A DNA stretch of 64,000 nucleotides from Thermogemmatispora tikiterensis (GTDB lineage Bacteria; Chloroflexota; Ktedonobacteria; Ktedonobacterales; Ktedonobacteraceae), in contig NZ_MCIF01000002.1 of assembly GCF_003268475.1 (NCBI RefSeq), positions 2,090,259-2,154,258 on the forward strand, read 5' to 3'. Shown here one piece after another: positions 15,340-24,806 of this stretch. Each line of letters opens with the position of its first letter. Positions within the stretch are counted from its first letter, which is position 1. The translations under genes were made by a program, and so were the position numbers. A model generated the notes under the pieces. It was not told where the DNA came from and made no database searches. It saw only the letters and a list, made by a program, of their open reading frames with translations.

Positions 15340-18300
15340 ATGAGCGAGACAACGAGCGAGACTATCACCGCTTCCGTTTCCTATCCGCAGGGTCGTTGGC
15401 AAGAGGCCGACTGGTACCGCGCCTTGACGTTGAACGAGCGCCTGGCCTTGTTGCGCACGACCCCGTTTCCGCCTACGCTGGATGCCCTCGAGGCAGAGGC
15501 TCTGGCGCGGGCCCAGCAGCGCCTGCAGCGTTGGAAAGAGCTACCGGCCTTGAGTGAGGAAGAGGGCCGCTTTGCCGCCCGCCTTGCACTGGATGGCCTG
15601 GATGAGGAGGAGCTACTGCTCCTGTTGGGTGAACCCGCCGAAGTCCTGCGCGCACGCTGCCCCGCTCCTCCCACCTGGCTGCTAGCTCTCAGCGAGGCTT
15701 TCTCCCCTACTGCAGGCCCGCACGACAACGGGGAAGAGGCCGAGACCGTCTGCTCCTCTCCTCTGCCAGGCCTGGAGGAAGGGAGCCACACGCGCTCGTT
15801 CCTCCACCCCTTTCTGCCGTTGATCAGGCGCGCCAGACGAAAGTTGGCCGCCGGCTTGCGGGAGCTGGCTCGGCGCTCCCTTTCTTTCTCGTTCGATGCC
15901 GAGAGGGTCCTTGATTTACTGGCGCGCAATATCCCCGGTCTATTGCTCCCTTCGATCTCGCGCGCTATCGTCCTGGAGCTTCACGTCGCGCGGGTTCAGG
16001 GCCGCCTGCACGGGGCCACTTCGGAGGAGCGCTTTCAGTATTTCCTGGAGCAGCTGAGCGAGCGTGAGGCGACCCTCGATTTTCTGCAAGAGTACGTGGT
16101 TCTGGCCCGTCTGGTAACGGAGACGCTTGAGCGCTGGGTCTGCCGCTCACTGGAGCTGCTGGAGCGCCTCACCGACGACTGGCCACTGATCTGCTCCACT
16201 TTCCTCACCAACGGCGAGGCCGGGTCGCTGTGCGAGATTCACCAGGGCGCCGGGGACCTGCATCGCAACGGGCAGAGTGTGATCTTGCTACGCTGGGACT
16301 CCGGTTTCCGCCTGGTTTATAAACCGCGCTCGCTGGCTATTGATCGCCATTTTCAGGAGCTGCTCGCCTGGATGAATGAACGAGGCTTCAGCCCACCTCT
16401 GCGTACGCTGACAGTCCTTGATCGGGGACACTATGGCTGGGTCGAGTTTGTTCAGGCTCGCCACTGCTCCTCTCGCGAGGAGATTGAGCGCTTCTATCTG
16501 CGCCAGGGCGCCTACCTGGCCTTGCTCTACGCCCTGGAGGCCTCGGACTTTCATGCCGAGAATATCATCGCCTCCGGCGAGTATCCGATGCTGATCGATC
16601 TGGAGACGCTCTTCTTACCCCAGATCAACCCCGAAGTGTTGCAGGCCCAGGGAGCGCCCGGCCTGGAGGCCATCGGCCATTCGGTGCTGCGCGTGGGCTT
16701 GTTGCCGCAGCGCCTCTGGTCAAACCAGGAGGGTGAGGGGATCGATATGAGTGGCCTCGGCGGCCAGCCCGGCCAGCTCTCTCCGCGCCCTGTCCCTACC
16801 TGGAAAGGTACAGGCACCGATGAGATGCGCCTGACCAATGAGCGCGTCGAGCTGCCCGTGAAGGAGAATCGCCCGCGCCTCAATGACCAGGATATCAATG
16901 TTCTGGATTACAGCCAGTGCATCATTGAGGGCTTTACTCGCGCCTACCGCCTCCTCATGGCCCAACGCTCGGAGCTGCTCGAGACCTATCTTCCACGCTT
17001 TGCCGATGCTGAGGTTCGCTGCGTGCTCCGTCCAACACGGATTTATACGCAGCTGCTGGTCGATAGTCTGCATCCCAACGTGCTGCGCGATGCCTTGGAT
17101 CGCGATCGTCTCTTTGACCGACTGTGGGCTACGACGGAGCGCCTCCCGTATCTGGTGCCACTGATCCCTGCTGAGCGGCGCGACTTGTGGCGCGGGGATG
17201 TTCCGGTTTTTACGACCACAGCAGCGTCAACTGATCTCTTCACGTCAGAGGGCGAGCGCCTGTCTGCTTTCTTCAGCGAACCCGGCCTGGAAGTGGTACG
17301 CCGACGCCTGGCCGAGCTCAGTGAGCTGGACCTGGAGAAGCAGCTGTGGATCATTCGTGCCTCCTTCACGAGCATGATCGATGCCACCACTCCCCAGAGC
17401 TACACACGCCTGGAGCTGCACCCCGCCCGCACTTCTCCAACCCTGGAGCGGCTGCTGGCCGCCGCCTCGGCGATCGGTAACCGCCTGCGCCAGTTTGCTC
17501 TCTACCAGGGTGAGTATGTGGGCTGGCTGGGCGTGACACCGGTGAACGACCGCGAGTGGCACTTGCTACCCGCCGATGGCGATCTCTACAATGGACTGGC
17601 AGGCATCGCACTCTTTCTGGCCTACCTGGGCCACCTGACAGGCGAGCAGCGCCACACTGAGCTGGCACGGATGGCCCTGCGCACGATCCAGCAGCAGATT
17701 ATGCGCCGCAAGTACTTCCCCCGCGCTTACGGAATCGGCGCCTTCAATGGCCTCGGCTCTTTGATCTACCTCTTCTGCCACCTGGGCGCCCTCTGGAGCG
17801 AGCCTGCCCTCTATCGTCAAGCAGAGGAGCTGGTTCCCTCGCTCCTGGCGAAGGTTGAGCAGGACCAGGTCTATGATGTGATCGGCGGAGCCGCGGGAGC
17901 TATCGCAGCGCTGCTCTGCCTGCAGCGTGTGTCTCCCTCGCCCGAAACGCTGGCGGCTGCTGTCCGCTGCGGCGAGCATCTGCTCTCCCATGCTCAACCC
18001 CAGGCACAGGGCGGCTGCGGTTGGCCAACGACGCGTCAGCCGGTCGCGCTGGCCGGTTTTGCTCACGGGAACGCCGGGATCGCCTTGTACCTGATGCAGC
18101 TGGCTCAGGTCAGCGGGGAGACACGCTTTGCCGAGATGGCCCGTGCAGCGCTAGCCTATGAGCGCACGCTTTTCTCGCCCTCACGCCAGAACTGGCTGGA
18201 TCTGCGTCAGCGCCCACCTTCTTCAGGTGTCAACCAGCCAGTAGGGGAGAAATATATGGTGGCCTGGTGCCATGGCGCACCCGGGGTGGCTCTCTCGCGC

Positions 18301-18684
18301 CTGGCCCTGCTCTCGCTGCTCGATGACCAGGAGCTGACAGAGGAGATCAAAGCCGGTTTGCGTACGACCCTGACTCAGGGTTTTGGCCTGAACCATTCCC
18401 TCTGTCATGGGGACCTGGGCAACCTGGATATCTTGATCACCGCCGCTCGCCTGCTACCCGGCGAGACCTTCGCTGAACATATCCCACGCATCGCCGCGGC
18501 CTTGCTGGAGAATATGGAGCACCAGGGCTGGGTCTGTGGTGTACCGTTCGGGGTGGAAACACCCGGACTGATGACAGGACTGGCGGGGACCGGCTTTGCC
18601 CTTCTGCGCCTGGCCTCTCCCGAGCGCGTCCCCTCAGTGCTGCTGCTGGCACCGCCAATGGCGCCCTCAACGCCCGCAGTCTGA
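15340..18684 (+). CDS. lanM: LanM, bifunctional class II lanthipeptide synthetase
   Basis: 1114 residues from ATG 15340; the frame is open to 15166 but the upstream 58 residues are basic and unlike the family. No start has a good ribosome site. The N-terminal dehydratase (DUF4135) phosphorylates and eliminates Ser/Thr: LVYKPRSLAIDRHF and DFHAENIIASGEYPMLIDLE are its kinase-like active-site segments (about residue 403). The C-terminal LanC-like cyclase begins near residue 747 (LYNGLAGIALFLAYLG), with FAHGNAG (about 906) and zinc ligands in WCHGAPG (about 976) and SLCHGD (about 1021). All elements needed for ring formation are present. It follows the precursor by 566 bases. Those bases hold the hairpin at 14822-14861 and no second precursor that I could find. 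Confidence 0.95.
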   Translation: MSETTSETITASVSYPQGRWQEADWYRALTLNERLALLRTTPFPPTLDALEAEALARAQQRLQRWKELPALSEEEGRFAARLALDGLDEEELLLLLGEPAEVLRARCPAPPTWLLALSEAFSPTAGPHDNGEEAETVCSSPLPGLEEGSHTRSFLHPFLPLIRRARRKLAAGLRELARRSLSFSFDAERVLDLLARNIPGLLLPSISRAIVLELHVARVQGRLHGATSEERFQYFLEQLSEREATLDFLQEYVVLARLVTETLERWVCRSLELLERLTDDWPLICSTFLTNGEAGSLCEIHQGAGDLHRNGQSVILLRWDSGFRLVYKPRSLAIDRHFQELLAWMNERGFSPPLRTLTVLDRGHYGWVEFVQARHCSSREEIERFYLRQGAYLALLYALEASDFHAENIIASGEYPMLIDLETLFLPQINPEVLQAQGAPGLEAIGHSVLRVGLLPQRLWSNQEGEGIDMSGLGGQPGQLSPRPVPTWKGTGTDEMRLTNERVELPVKENRPRLNDQDINVLDYSQCIIEGFTRAYRLLMAQRSELLETYLPRFADAEVRCVLRPTRIYTQLLVDSLHPNVLRDALDRDRLFDRLWATTERLPYLVPLIPAERRDLWRGDVPVFTTTAASTDLFTSEGERLSAFFSEPGLEVVRRRLAELSELDLEKQLWIIRASFTSMIDATTPQSYTRLELHPARTSPTLERLLAAASAIGNRLRQFALYQGEYVGWLGVTPVNDREWHLLPADGDLYNGLAGIALFLAYLGHLTGEQRHTELARMALRTIQQQIMRRKYFPRAYGIGAFNGLGSLIYLFCHLGALWSEPALYRQAEELVPSLLAKVEQDQVYDVIGGAAGAIAALLCLQRVSPSPETLAAAVRCGEHLLSHAQPQAQGGCGWPTTRQPVALAGFAHGNAGIALYLMQLAQVSGETRFAEMARAALAYERTLFSPSRQNWLDLRQRPPSSGVNQPVGEKYMVAWCHGAPGVALSRLALLSLLDDQELTEEIKAGLRTTLTQGFGLNHSLCHGDLGNLDILITAARLLPGETFAEHIPRIAAALLENMEHQGWVCGVPFGVETPGLMTGLAGTGFALLRLASPERVPSVLLLAPPMAPSTPAV

Positions 18685-18782
18685 GTGGAGCATGCTGAAC
18701 ATAGACCCCCCCCAACCGATGGTACGGCGTTGGAGACAGGTCCATAGGAGCGGGAAAGAGGCCCGGCTCAGTTCGAGACCAA

Positions 18783-18809
18783 GGGGAGCAGTCGTCGCGA
18801 CTGCTCCCC
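18783..18809 (+). terminator. Terminator of the lanthipeptide operon
   Basis: GGGGAGCAGTCG (18783-18794) and CGACTGCTCCCC (18798-18809) form a perfect 12-bp stem with a TCG loop, about 100 bases past the lanM stop. No strong U-tract follows. Confidence 0.65.
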
Positions 18810-18962
18810 CCAATGCACAGAATACGTAGTGAAGCACCTTTGCTTCGTAAGGAATCACGCACCAGGCTCATCGCTTTCCCCTCCCCTAGTATAGAGCGAC
18901 ACACCAAGAGTGGCCCTCGCCTGTCTTTCTTCACTCGCTCTCTCCACTGTCTCCACCGGCAA

Positions 18963-19374
18963 ACCAACTTGCTCGACTGGACCTTGACAGCGAGCCTCTT
19001 GCTATGGGGTCTGATCGCCTTCCTGCTTACCCTCTACTGGATCACCCGCGTCGAACGCGACAGCGGTCGCTTGCGCCCGCGCTGGAGCGAAATCTTCACG
19101 CGCTTCCCCAAGTTTGTCATCGGTTTCATTCCGGCCTCACTCGTCATGGCCGTCCTGATCAATTTACATCTGTTGCAGTCCAGTCCGGCGATGATCAACG
19201 ACCTCAACGCGCTGCGCACCTTGGCTCTTTATCCTGGCCGTCGTGAGCATCGGTCTGGGCTTCCGGCTAGAGAGCTTCAAATTGGCTCTTCGCCTTCCAC
19301 AGTCAGTCAGCTTGCAGAACAAGGGCAGCGAGCATGTGGCCAGTCTTCCCCCTACGTCCGTTGCCCTCTCTTAG
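18963..19374 (+). pseudogene. Truncated, frameshifted YeiH-family transporter remnant
   Basis: The reading frame from 18963 gives membrane segments ending FPKFVIGFIPASLVMAVLI and ALRT. At about 19221 the homologous frame moves by one base and continues WLFILAVVSIGLGFRLESFK to the TAG at 19372-19374. Joined, this matches the C-terminal part of YeiH-type putative sulfate exporters (UPF0324), which are about 340 residues long. The N-terminal 200 residues and the last membrane span are missing. One extra T at 19221 explains the shift. It is therefore a decayed gene, lying between the lanM terminator and the tRNA-Leu terminator. Confidence 0.7.
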
Positions 19375-19464
19375 CCCCGCGCGATCCTGGCAGCGTGAGT
19401 AATGATGGCAGGGGGTAGGACGGTAGGATGGGACGGGCCGGGAAAGCAAACTGCTGAGGAGAGC

Positions 19465-19516
19465 AAAAGCAGAGGGCGGAATGACCCTCCTGGAGGAGAT
19501 TGTCACTCCGCCCTCT
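19465..19516 (-). terminator. Terminator downstream of tRNA-Leu
   Basis: AGAGGGCGGA (19471-19480) pairs with TCCGCCCTCT (19507-19516). On the minus strand the stem is followed by GCTTTTGCTC. It lies 19 bases beyond the tRNA 3' end. Confidence 0.75.
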
Positions 19517-19534
19517 TCCTCTATGGTATGGAGG

Positions 19535-19615
19535 TGCCGGTGGTGAGACTCGAACTCACAACCCTTGCGGGACCTGTTTTTGAGACAGGCGCGTATACCG
19601 TTCCGCCACACCGGC
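19535..19615 (-). tRNA. tRNA-Leu (anticodon CAA)
   Basis: 81 nt. Acceptor GCCGGTG pairs with CACCGGC; the anticodon stem CCTGT/ACAGG encloses CTCAAAA, giving anticodon CAA. The long variable arm contains a CCC/GGG mini-stem with a GCAA loop, as in class II tRNAs. The T arm is GTGAG-TTCGAGT-CTCAC. The 3' CCA is not encoded. Confidence 0.95.
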
Positions 19616-19789
19616 TCTGGAGCCAGGAGCACTTTGCCAAGCAGCTGCTCAGACTCAGAAAAGCTGCCAGGCTGACAGCGAGCATACCTGTCCTTCGCTC
19701 TGGCAGCTTCCAGTATACAAAAGTCTGCGACTGACGTCAAGCCCCGGCTGAGCAAGCAGAAAACCGTGCGCTCCGGACTTCTCTTATAC

Positions 19790-20749
19790 TCACGAGGCAA
19801 AACCAAACGGTCCGACCGCGCGATACTTCTCGTAGCGCATCTGCACCAGTCGATCGACAGGAATCTGCCTCAGCTCCTGTAAATGGTGAATGAGGGCCAT
19901 CTTAAGATTCTCCGCCGCCAGCCGATGGTTATGGTGAGCACCGCCCAGGGGCTCAGGGACCAGCTCATCGATCAGCCCCAAAGCGTATAGCTCGCGCGCG
20001 CTGATGCGCATGGCCTCTGCCGTCTGGGGGGCATAGACCTTATCGCGCCAGATAATCGAGGCGGCGGCCTCGGGAGCGGCCACCGTATAAATACTATATT
20101 CCAGCATCAGCAGGCGGTCAGCCACGCTGATGGCCAGAGCGCCGCCGCTTCCTCCCTCACCGATCACCGCTGCAATGATAGGCACGCGCAGGCGAGCCAT
20201 CGCATAGAGGCTGGCCGCAATAGCGCTGCCCTGACCCCGCTCCTCATCCTCCAGGCCAAGGAAGGCCCCCTGAGTATCGACCAGGCAGATGACCGGATAG
20301 CCGAATTTCTCGGCCTGCTCCATGAGGCGAATGGCCTTATGGTAGCCCTCCGGGTGAGGCATGCCGTTGTTATGATACATCTTCTCGCGCATGCCGCGCC
20401 CCTTCTCGTGGCCGATGATCATCACTGTTTCCCCGTTGAAGAGGGCAGGGCCGCCGATGATGGCCTGATCATCACCCACGCGGCGATCGCCATGCAGCTC
20501 GAAGAACTCCTCGCACATCAGATGGATGAAATCAGCGGTATAGGGGCGATCCTTGTGACGCGCCACCTGAACCGTCTGCCAGGCAGTCAGACTGCGATAG
20601 ATTTCCTCCGTACGGCGGCGCAGCTCGCGCTCGTACTCCTGCAACTGGACATGCTCCTCCGGGCGGAGGCGCTCCCCCTTACGCTGCAGGGAGGCAATGC
20701 GCTTCTCTAGCTCCGCCAGGGGCTTCTCAAACTCAAGATCGTAGACCAT
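19790..20749 (-). CDS. accA: Acetyl-CoA carboxylase carboxyltransferase subunit alpha
   Basis: 319 residues from ATG 20749, preceded by GGAGGTCAGG. AccA and AccD form the carboxyltransferase that moves carboxyl from biotin to acetyl-CoA, the first step of fatty-acid synthesis. Recognisable family segments are FEKPLAELEKRI at the N-terminus, ELHGDRRVGDDQAIIGG, GHEKGRGMREK and GEGGSGGALAI (oxyanion-hole region). The start overlaps the end of accD by 17 bases, so the subunits are translationally coupled for equal amounts. Order ftsY-accD-accA on one strand suggests one operon. Confidence 0.95.
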   Translation of the reverse strand: MVYDLEFEKPLAELEKRIASLQRKGERLRPEEHVQLQEYERELRRRTEEIYRSLTAWQTVQVARHKDRPYTADFIHLMCEEFFELHGDRRVGDDQAIIGGPALFNGETVMIIGHEKGRGMREKMYHNNGMPHPEGYHKAIRLMEQAEKFGYPVICLVDTQGAFLGLEDEERGQGSAIAASLYAMARLRVPIIAAVIGEGGSGGALAISVADRLLMLEYSIYTVAAPEAAASIIWRDKVYAPQTAEAMRISARELYALGLIDELVPEPLGGAHHNHRLAAENLKMALIHHLQELRQIPVDRLVQMRYEKYRAVGPFGFAS

Positions 20750-21716
20750 CCTGACCTCCTCCAACCTCGGCCCGCGACTGCGCTGGCTGGCGAGACAAGA
20801 GTGTTGCCGCCTCGACCGACGACTGCGCAGCGGGGGCAGATTGCTGTGCCCGCTCAGCCTCCGGAACCTTATAGAGGCGCAGCAGGCGGGCCAGCGTGGC
20901 GCGCAACTCGCGCCGATGGACCACAGCATCGATCATCCCATGCTGGAGCACAAATTCGGAATTGACTGTTCCCTCGGGCAACTTCACATGCATAAATTGC
21001 TCGATGACACGCGGACCGGCAAAGGCAATCAAGGCCCCCGGCTCGGCCAGGATCACATCACCAAGCATGGCAAAGCTGGCGGTGACACCCCCCGTAGTCG
21101 GATCGGTAATCAAGCTGAAATAGGGAATGCGGGCCTCACTCAGGCGCGCCAGAGCGGCGACCGTCTTGGCCATCTGCAGCAGTGAATAGAAACCCTCCTG
21201 CATGCGCGCTCCACCAGAGGTCGAGACCACCAGCACCGGCCAGCGACGCTCCAACCCCAGCTCGATGGCGCGCGTCACCTTTTCACCCACCACCGAGCCC
21301 ATGCTCCCGCCGATAAAGCGGAAATCCATCACCGCTAGCGAGAGCGGTAGCCCCTCGATCGTACCGTAGCCACGGATCGCTGCCTCATTGAGGCCCACCT
21401 TGGCCCGCTCTTCTTGCAGCTTCGCCGCATAGGACTGGGAGCGGCTCACGAAGTTCAGAGGATCAACCGAGACCATCGCGGCGTCCAGCTCCACAAAACT
21501 GCCGGGATCAAGCAGGAGGCTGACCCGCTCATGGGCGGTCAAGCGGAAGTGATAGTTGCAGCGTGAACAGACCTTTAAATTCTTCTCCCAGTCTCGGCTA
21601 TAGAGGATCTCCTTACATTTGGGGCATTTAACCATCAAATTATCGGGAGCAACCCCCGGTCCCGAAGGCCGCTCAGGTTGCGGCCCACCAGAAGAGCCCG
21701 CCGCTTCCTTCGCCAT
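20733..21716 (-). CDS. accD: Acetyl-CoA carboxylase carboxyltransferase subunit beta
   Basis: 327 residues. The N-terminal four-Cys zinc ribbon of AccD is clear (CPKCKEILYSRDWEKN then CSRC). The crotonase-fold core has FRFIGGSMGSVVGEK, STSGGARMQEG and DPTTGGVTASFAMLGD. The first 27 residues and the last 45 (Ala/Gln/Ser-rich) are low-complexity extensions. AAGAGGGT precedes the ATG. The end overlaps accA. Confidence 0.95.
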   Translation of the reverse strand: MAKEAAGSSGGPQPERPSGPGVAPDNLMVKCPKCKEILYSRDWEKNLKVCSRCNYHFRLTAHERVSLLLDPGSFVELDAAMVSVDPLNFVSRSQSYAAKLQEERAKVGLNEAAIRGYGTIEGLPLSLAVMDFRFIGGSMGSVVGEKVTRAIELGLERRWPVLVVSTSGGARMQEGFYSLLQMAKTVAALARLSEARIPYFSLITDPTTGGVTASFAMLGDVILAEPGALIAFAGPRVIEQFMHVKLPEGTVNSEFVLQHGMIDAVVHRRELRATLARLLRLYKVPEAERAQQSAPAAQSSVEAATLLSRQPAQSRAEVGGGQDGLRS

Positions 21717-21799
21717 AACAGTACCCTCTTATGTTTGTGACGTTGCGATGAGTCGTTGATGTTGCCCTTATCTGTAGCAGCAGCAGTTGTTTGACTTCA

Positions 21800-22822
21800 C
21801 TATTCATCCTGGGCCAGAAGTGCTTCTACAAAGCTCTCTGGATCAAAGGGCGTCAAATCGGTGACCTTCTCGCCGGTACCGAGGAACTTGATAGGCACGC
21901 CCAGGTCGTCGGCCACAGCAAAGGCAAAGCCACCCTTGGCCGTACTATCCATCTTGGTAATGATGACGCCAGTCAGACCAACATCTTCAGCGAACTTTCG
22001 CGCCTGCAACAGCGCATTCTGGCCCGTGGTGGCATCGATCACAATGAGCAGCTCCTGGGGGCCCTCGGGCAGGAACTTCTGTACCACCTTCCCGATCTTC
22101 TTCAGCTCCTCCATCAGGTTGAACTTTGTGTGTAAGCGTCCAGCAGTATCAACCAGCAAGACATCATGGCCACGAGAGAGGCCAGCCTGAATGGCATCAT
22201 AGACCACCGCCCCGGGATCGGAGCCGGGGTTCTGGCTGATGACTGGCACATCGATGCGCTCCCCCCAGGCTTTTAGCTGTTCGATCGCTCCAGCACGGAA
22301 GGTATCGGCAGCCGCCAGGATGACGCGATGGCCCTCCTGCTTGAGACGGTAGGCGAGCTTAGCCACCGTAGTGGTCTTACCTGAGCCATTGACACCGATG
22401 ATGAGCATGACCGTCAGCGGCGCCTGAGTGGCAAAGTGCAATGGTGCCGCTTTGCCGAGCAGGGTCAGCAGTTCTTCACGCAGAGCACGCCGCACCTGCG
22501 AGGTTGTACGCAAGCGCTCCTGCTCAGCCCGCTCGCGCAGGCGCTCAAGCAGCCAGGTCGTTGTGCTAGCCCCAACATCGGCTTCGATGAGGGACTCCTC
22601 AAGCTCATCCCAGAAGGTGTCAGTTACCGGCTCGTCTTGCCGGAAACTCTCCTGCACCCGCCCAAAGAGCCGGCGCGTACGACTCAGGCTGGCCTTGAGA
22701 AAGCTCAGCCGCTGCTCGAACGCCGAGTCCGCCCCCTTCCGCTCCTGCCCTGCAACGCTCTCTTCTTGCCTGGCAGCTTCTTCTTCCTCTTTCGGTTTAC
22801 GACCAAAAAATCTATTAAGCAC
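21800..22822 (-). CDS. ftsY: Signal recognition particle receptor FtsY
   Basis: 340 residues, GTG start with AAGGAG upstream. FtsY docks SRP-ribosome complexes at the membrane for co-translational insertion. The NG domain is complete: helical N domain (about 40-120), [15 protein letters not shown] (G1), [15 protein letters not shown] (G3), [10 protein letters not shown] (G4) and [11 protein letters not shown] at the end. The N-terminal acidic A-domain is short (about 35 residues). The gap to accD is 83 bases, on the same strand. Confidence 0.95.
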   Translation of the reverse strand: MLNRFFGRKPKEEEEAARQEESVAGQERKGADSAFEQRLSFLKASLSRTRRLFGRVQESFRQDEPVTDTFWDELEESLIEADVGASTTTWLLERLRERAEQERLRTTSQVRRALREELLTLLGKAAPLHFATQAPLTVMLIIGVNGSGKTTTVAKLAYRLKQEGHRVILAAADTFRAGAIEQLKAWGERIDVPVISQNPGSDPGAVVYDAIQAGLSRGHDVLLVDTAGRLHTKFNLMEELKKIGKVVQKFLPEGPQELLIVIDATTGQNALLQARKFAEDVGLTGVIITKMDSTAKGGFAFAVADDLGVPIKFLGTGEKVTDLTPFDPESFVEALLAQDE

Positions 22823-23618
22823 CGTGATTTCGACTCCTTCAGGCGATCAGAGACTTCAGCCCAATCGTTCGCCAACAGCGCACTGTGCTCTCCTTCCGCC
22901 TGCCCCTCGCCTGGTTGCTCCCAGATCTACCAGCGTGATCACTCTGCCCCCATCTGGGAAGAGCAGAGGAGGCAAGCGCTGGCCGCCCGCGATCCGGTCC
23001 CCAGGCAGACAACAAGAAGGAGCCAGGCCAGCAGACTGACAGACCTCACTCGCTTCCTGCCGGCCCCAGCCATCAGCTTTCATTGTAGACGATTCCTACC
23101 TGAGAAGTAAAGGGAGGTCTGGCTCACGCGCGCTCACCGGATAGCGAGAAAGGCAACAAGCCATTGAAGAGAGTCACAGGCAGGGATAGTAGCCACGCTC
23201 GCACTTGCCTTGCTATGCGCCGTCTCAACAGACAAACCTCGCTACAGCCGCAAGCAGGCCTTACGTGGCACGGAAGAGAGCCAAGAGCTGGGGGATTAGC
23301 CGGGCAGAAAGCGGCGGAAGAAGAGAGCAAATGGGGCGAACTTGTAAGTGAGGGCCTGCTCACCTGGGACGGAGCCGTGCGGCAGGTGAGAACGCCCTCG
23401 CTTTACAAGTGCGCGCTGAAGCTGAAAAGGCATCAGGCAGAGCAAGAGCATCGTGCCAGCGTCTTTTCAGCAGCTAAACACACAAAGGAACCCGTTGCAC
23501 GCGACCGAACCGGATCGGGGGCAGGGCAGCGGCGGGTATCCCTGTTGCCCACCACCGTAGCCATCCAGGTACTGCGCTGATTGCTCTATGGATGGGATCT
23601 TAGCAATTGGAGGCCGGT
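22823..23618. other. Gene-free stretch holding a long hairpin
   Basis: About 800 bases with no convincing gene on either strand. It contains the ftsY upstream region and a strongly self-complementary 71-nt element (23340-23410), listed separately. Confidence 0.5.
23340..23410. repeat. 71-nt long imperfect hairpin element
   Basis: ACTTGTAA (23340-23347) pairs with TTACAAGT (23403-23410). Next GTGAGGGC pairs with GCCCTCGC (one G-U), then CTCACCTG with CAGGTGAG, around a 16-base centre. That is 24 bp of stem with a one-base bulge and one small internal loop. It could be a small structured RNA, a palindromic dispersed repeat or a non-autonomous element. There is no T-tract on either side, so it is not a typical terminator. 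Confidence 0.6.
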
Positions 23619-23834
23619 TCACGAGCGGCTGCCACGGTACTGATGGAGAGAGCCATCACTAATGGGTTCATTAATGATGATATCTCCATTCCTGATCTTG
23701 ATGTTGTACAGGCAAGAGGGATTGGTACAGACCCAGGCCTTGTACTCGATAGAAGCTCCCTGGCTGCCGAAGTCCGAAAGCGGAACCAGATCACCTTCAC
23801 TACATTTGCGACACCGAGGAAACGAGAATTCCAC
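23619..23834 (-). CDS. Small zinc-ribbon protein, unknown function
   Basis: 71 residues with two Cys pairs, C8-xx-C11 and Cys36/Cys41 in WVCTNPSCLYN, spaced as in a zinc ribbon. GTG start preceded by AAGGAGG at ideal distance (7 bases), which decides the start. The sequence between the Cys pairs is hydrophilic and no catalytic motif is seen. A good promoter lies about 260 bases upstream. The family is unknown to me; an RNA- or nucleic-acid-linked regulatory role would be typical of free zinc ribbons but is not shown. Confidence 0.7.
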   Translation of the reverse strand: MEFSFPRCRKCSEGDLVPLSDFGSQGASIEYKAWVCTNPSCLYNIKIRNGDIIINEPISDGSLHQYRGSRS

Positions 23835-24806
23835 GAAATCGCCTCCTTCCTTCTCTCTGGAGGATTGTATTCGCCTGCCTAACCACGAGACCAGGCGAGG
23901 CTGGGCGAAGAAGTAAGCCGAGGGGGAGCCTCCGCCTCTGCATCCGCGTCCCCACAGCAGTCATACATAGTCCATGCCGCCGCTATCATACCACAGATTG
24001 TCTCTTGTGTGACACCCTCTTTCCCTATGAGGGGTCGGTTTTGCTGGGAACGGCCAATCCCAACCGCTCGCGCGTGTATCTCTTCGATACCACACGATTA
24101 TAACATATCTATTCGTCACACACAATTGTTTCTGCCGAAATGGCAAGCAAGAAGCAAGCGCGGCTGAGGGTCGTCAGCATCGTTTGAGGTCAGGATGGGG
24201 GCTGACGTGAACATACCTGAGCTTGCCCTCACCAGCATCCTCCTCTTGCGCTTCGCCTCCTGCCCCACTCCGCCGCCTGTTTGCTCACTCTACACATTAG
24301 CATACCAGGGAGAAGCAAGTCCTGACCCGGTCCAGGGAGACACTGTCTGCACCTGTCCCTTGCAGCTTTGGCAGCCTGGTGGCTTTCCGCCAGTTTCCGC
24401 GAGCGAGCGAGCGAGTGCCAGCGAAGAGCGGTCTGCTGCCTGGCTGGCCAGCCAGGCCAGCCGGGTGAGGAAAATTCCCCAGAGGTGGAAATCTCTTCGC
24501 CCTCCAGTAGATTCCTGGAGGGAAGACCAGCGTCTTTCGGCTCTCCAGGCGCTCTGCTCTCTGATCTCTCCGCCCGGAGACAAGGCCAGGCTTGCCTCTT
24601 GCCATCAGGCTCATGATCTCCTCACCTTTTTTTGCGACCTGCTCTTACCCTTTGGCATGCTTTTTGCGAATCCAGAGAAGTGTGGGAGCGCAAACCCTGC
24701 GCCGCCCCTGGTCCTTCAGTCAGGGCGGCCCTTTCAATCCACTGGCATCGGTTGCATGAGCAGCGTGATCAACGCGACCTCATCTGCGCCATAAGGAGCT
24801 TGAGTA
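23835..24806. other. Gene-free divergent region between zinc-ribbon gene and sigma factor
   Basis: About 970 bases without a convincing gene. It holds the promoter at 24097-24125 (minus strand), a (GCGA)x4 microsatellite at 24399-24414, and an 8-bp inverted repeat CCCTCCAG/CTGGAGGG (24500-24522). The plus-strand half must contain the sigma-factor promoter, which I could not place. Confidence 0.5.
24097..24125 (-). promoter_or_regulatory. Sigma-70 promoter of the zinc-ribbon gene
   Basis: On the minus strand TTGTGT (24125-24120) and a perfect TATAAT (24102-24097) are exactly 17 bases apart. It is one of the best promoter matches in the window. The transcript would carry a leader of about 255 nt. 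Confidence 0.7.

Noticed and set aside
18813..19418. An intact 201-residue membrane protein
   Set aside because: The family match moves to another frame at 19221 and the N-terminus is unlike any protein; it is better read as a pseudogene.
22428..23110. Plus-strand frames of 203 and 224 residues
   Set aside because: They run antisense over ftsY and have no domain.
24195..24794. 199-residue plus-strand frame before the sigma factor
   Set aside because: Composition is random-like (Ser/Pro/Leu-rich) with no motif and no ribosome site.
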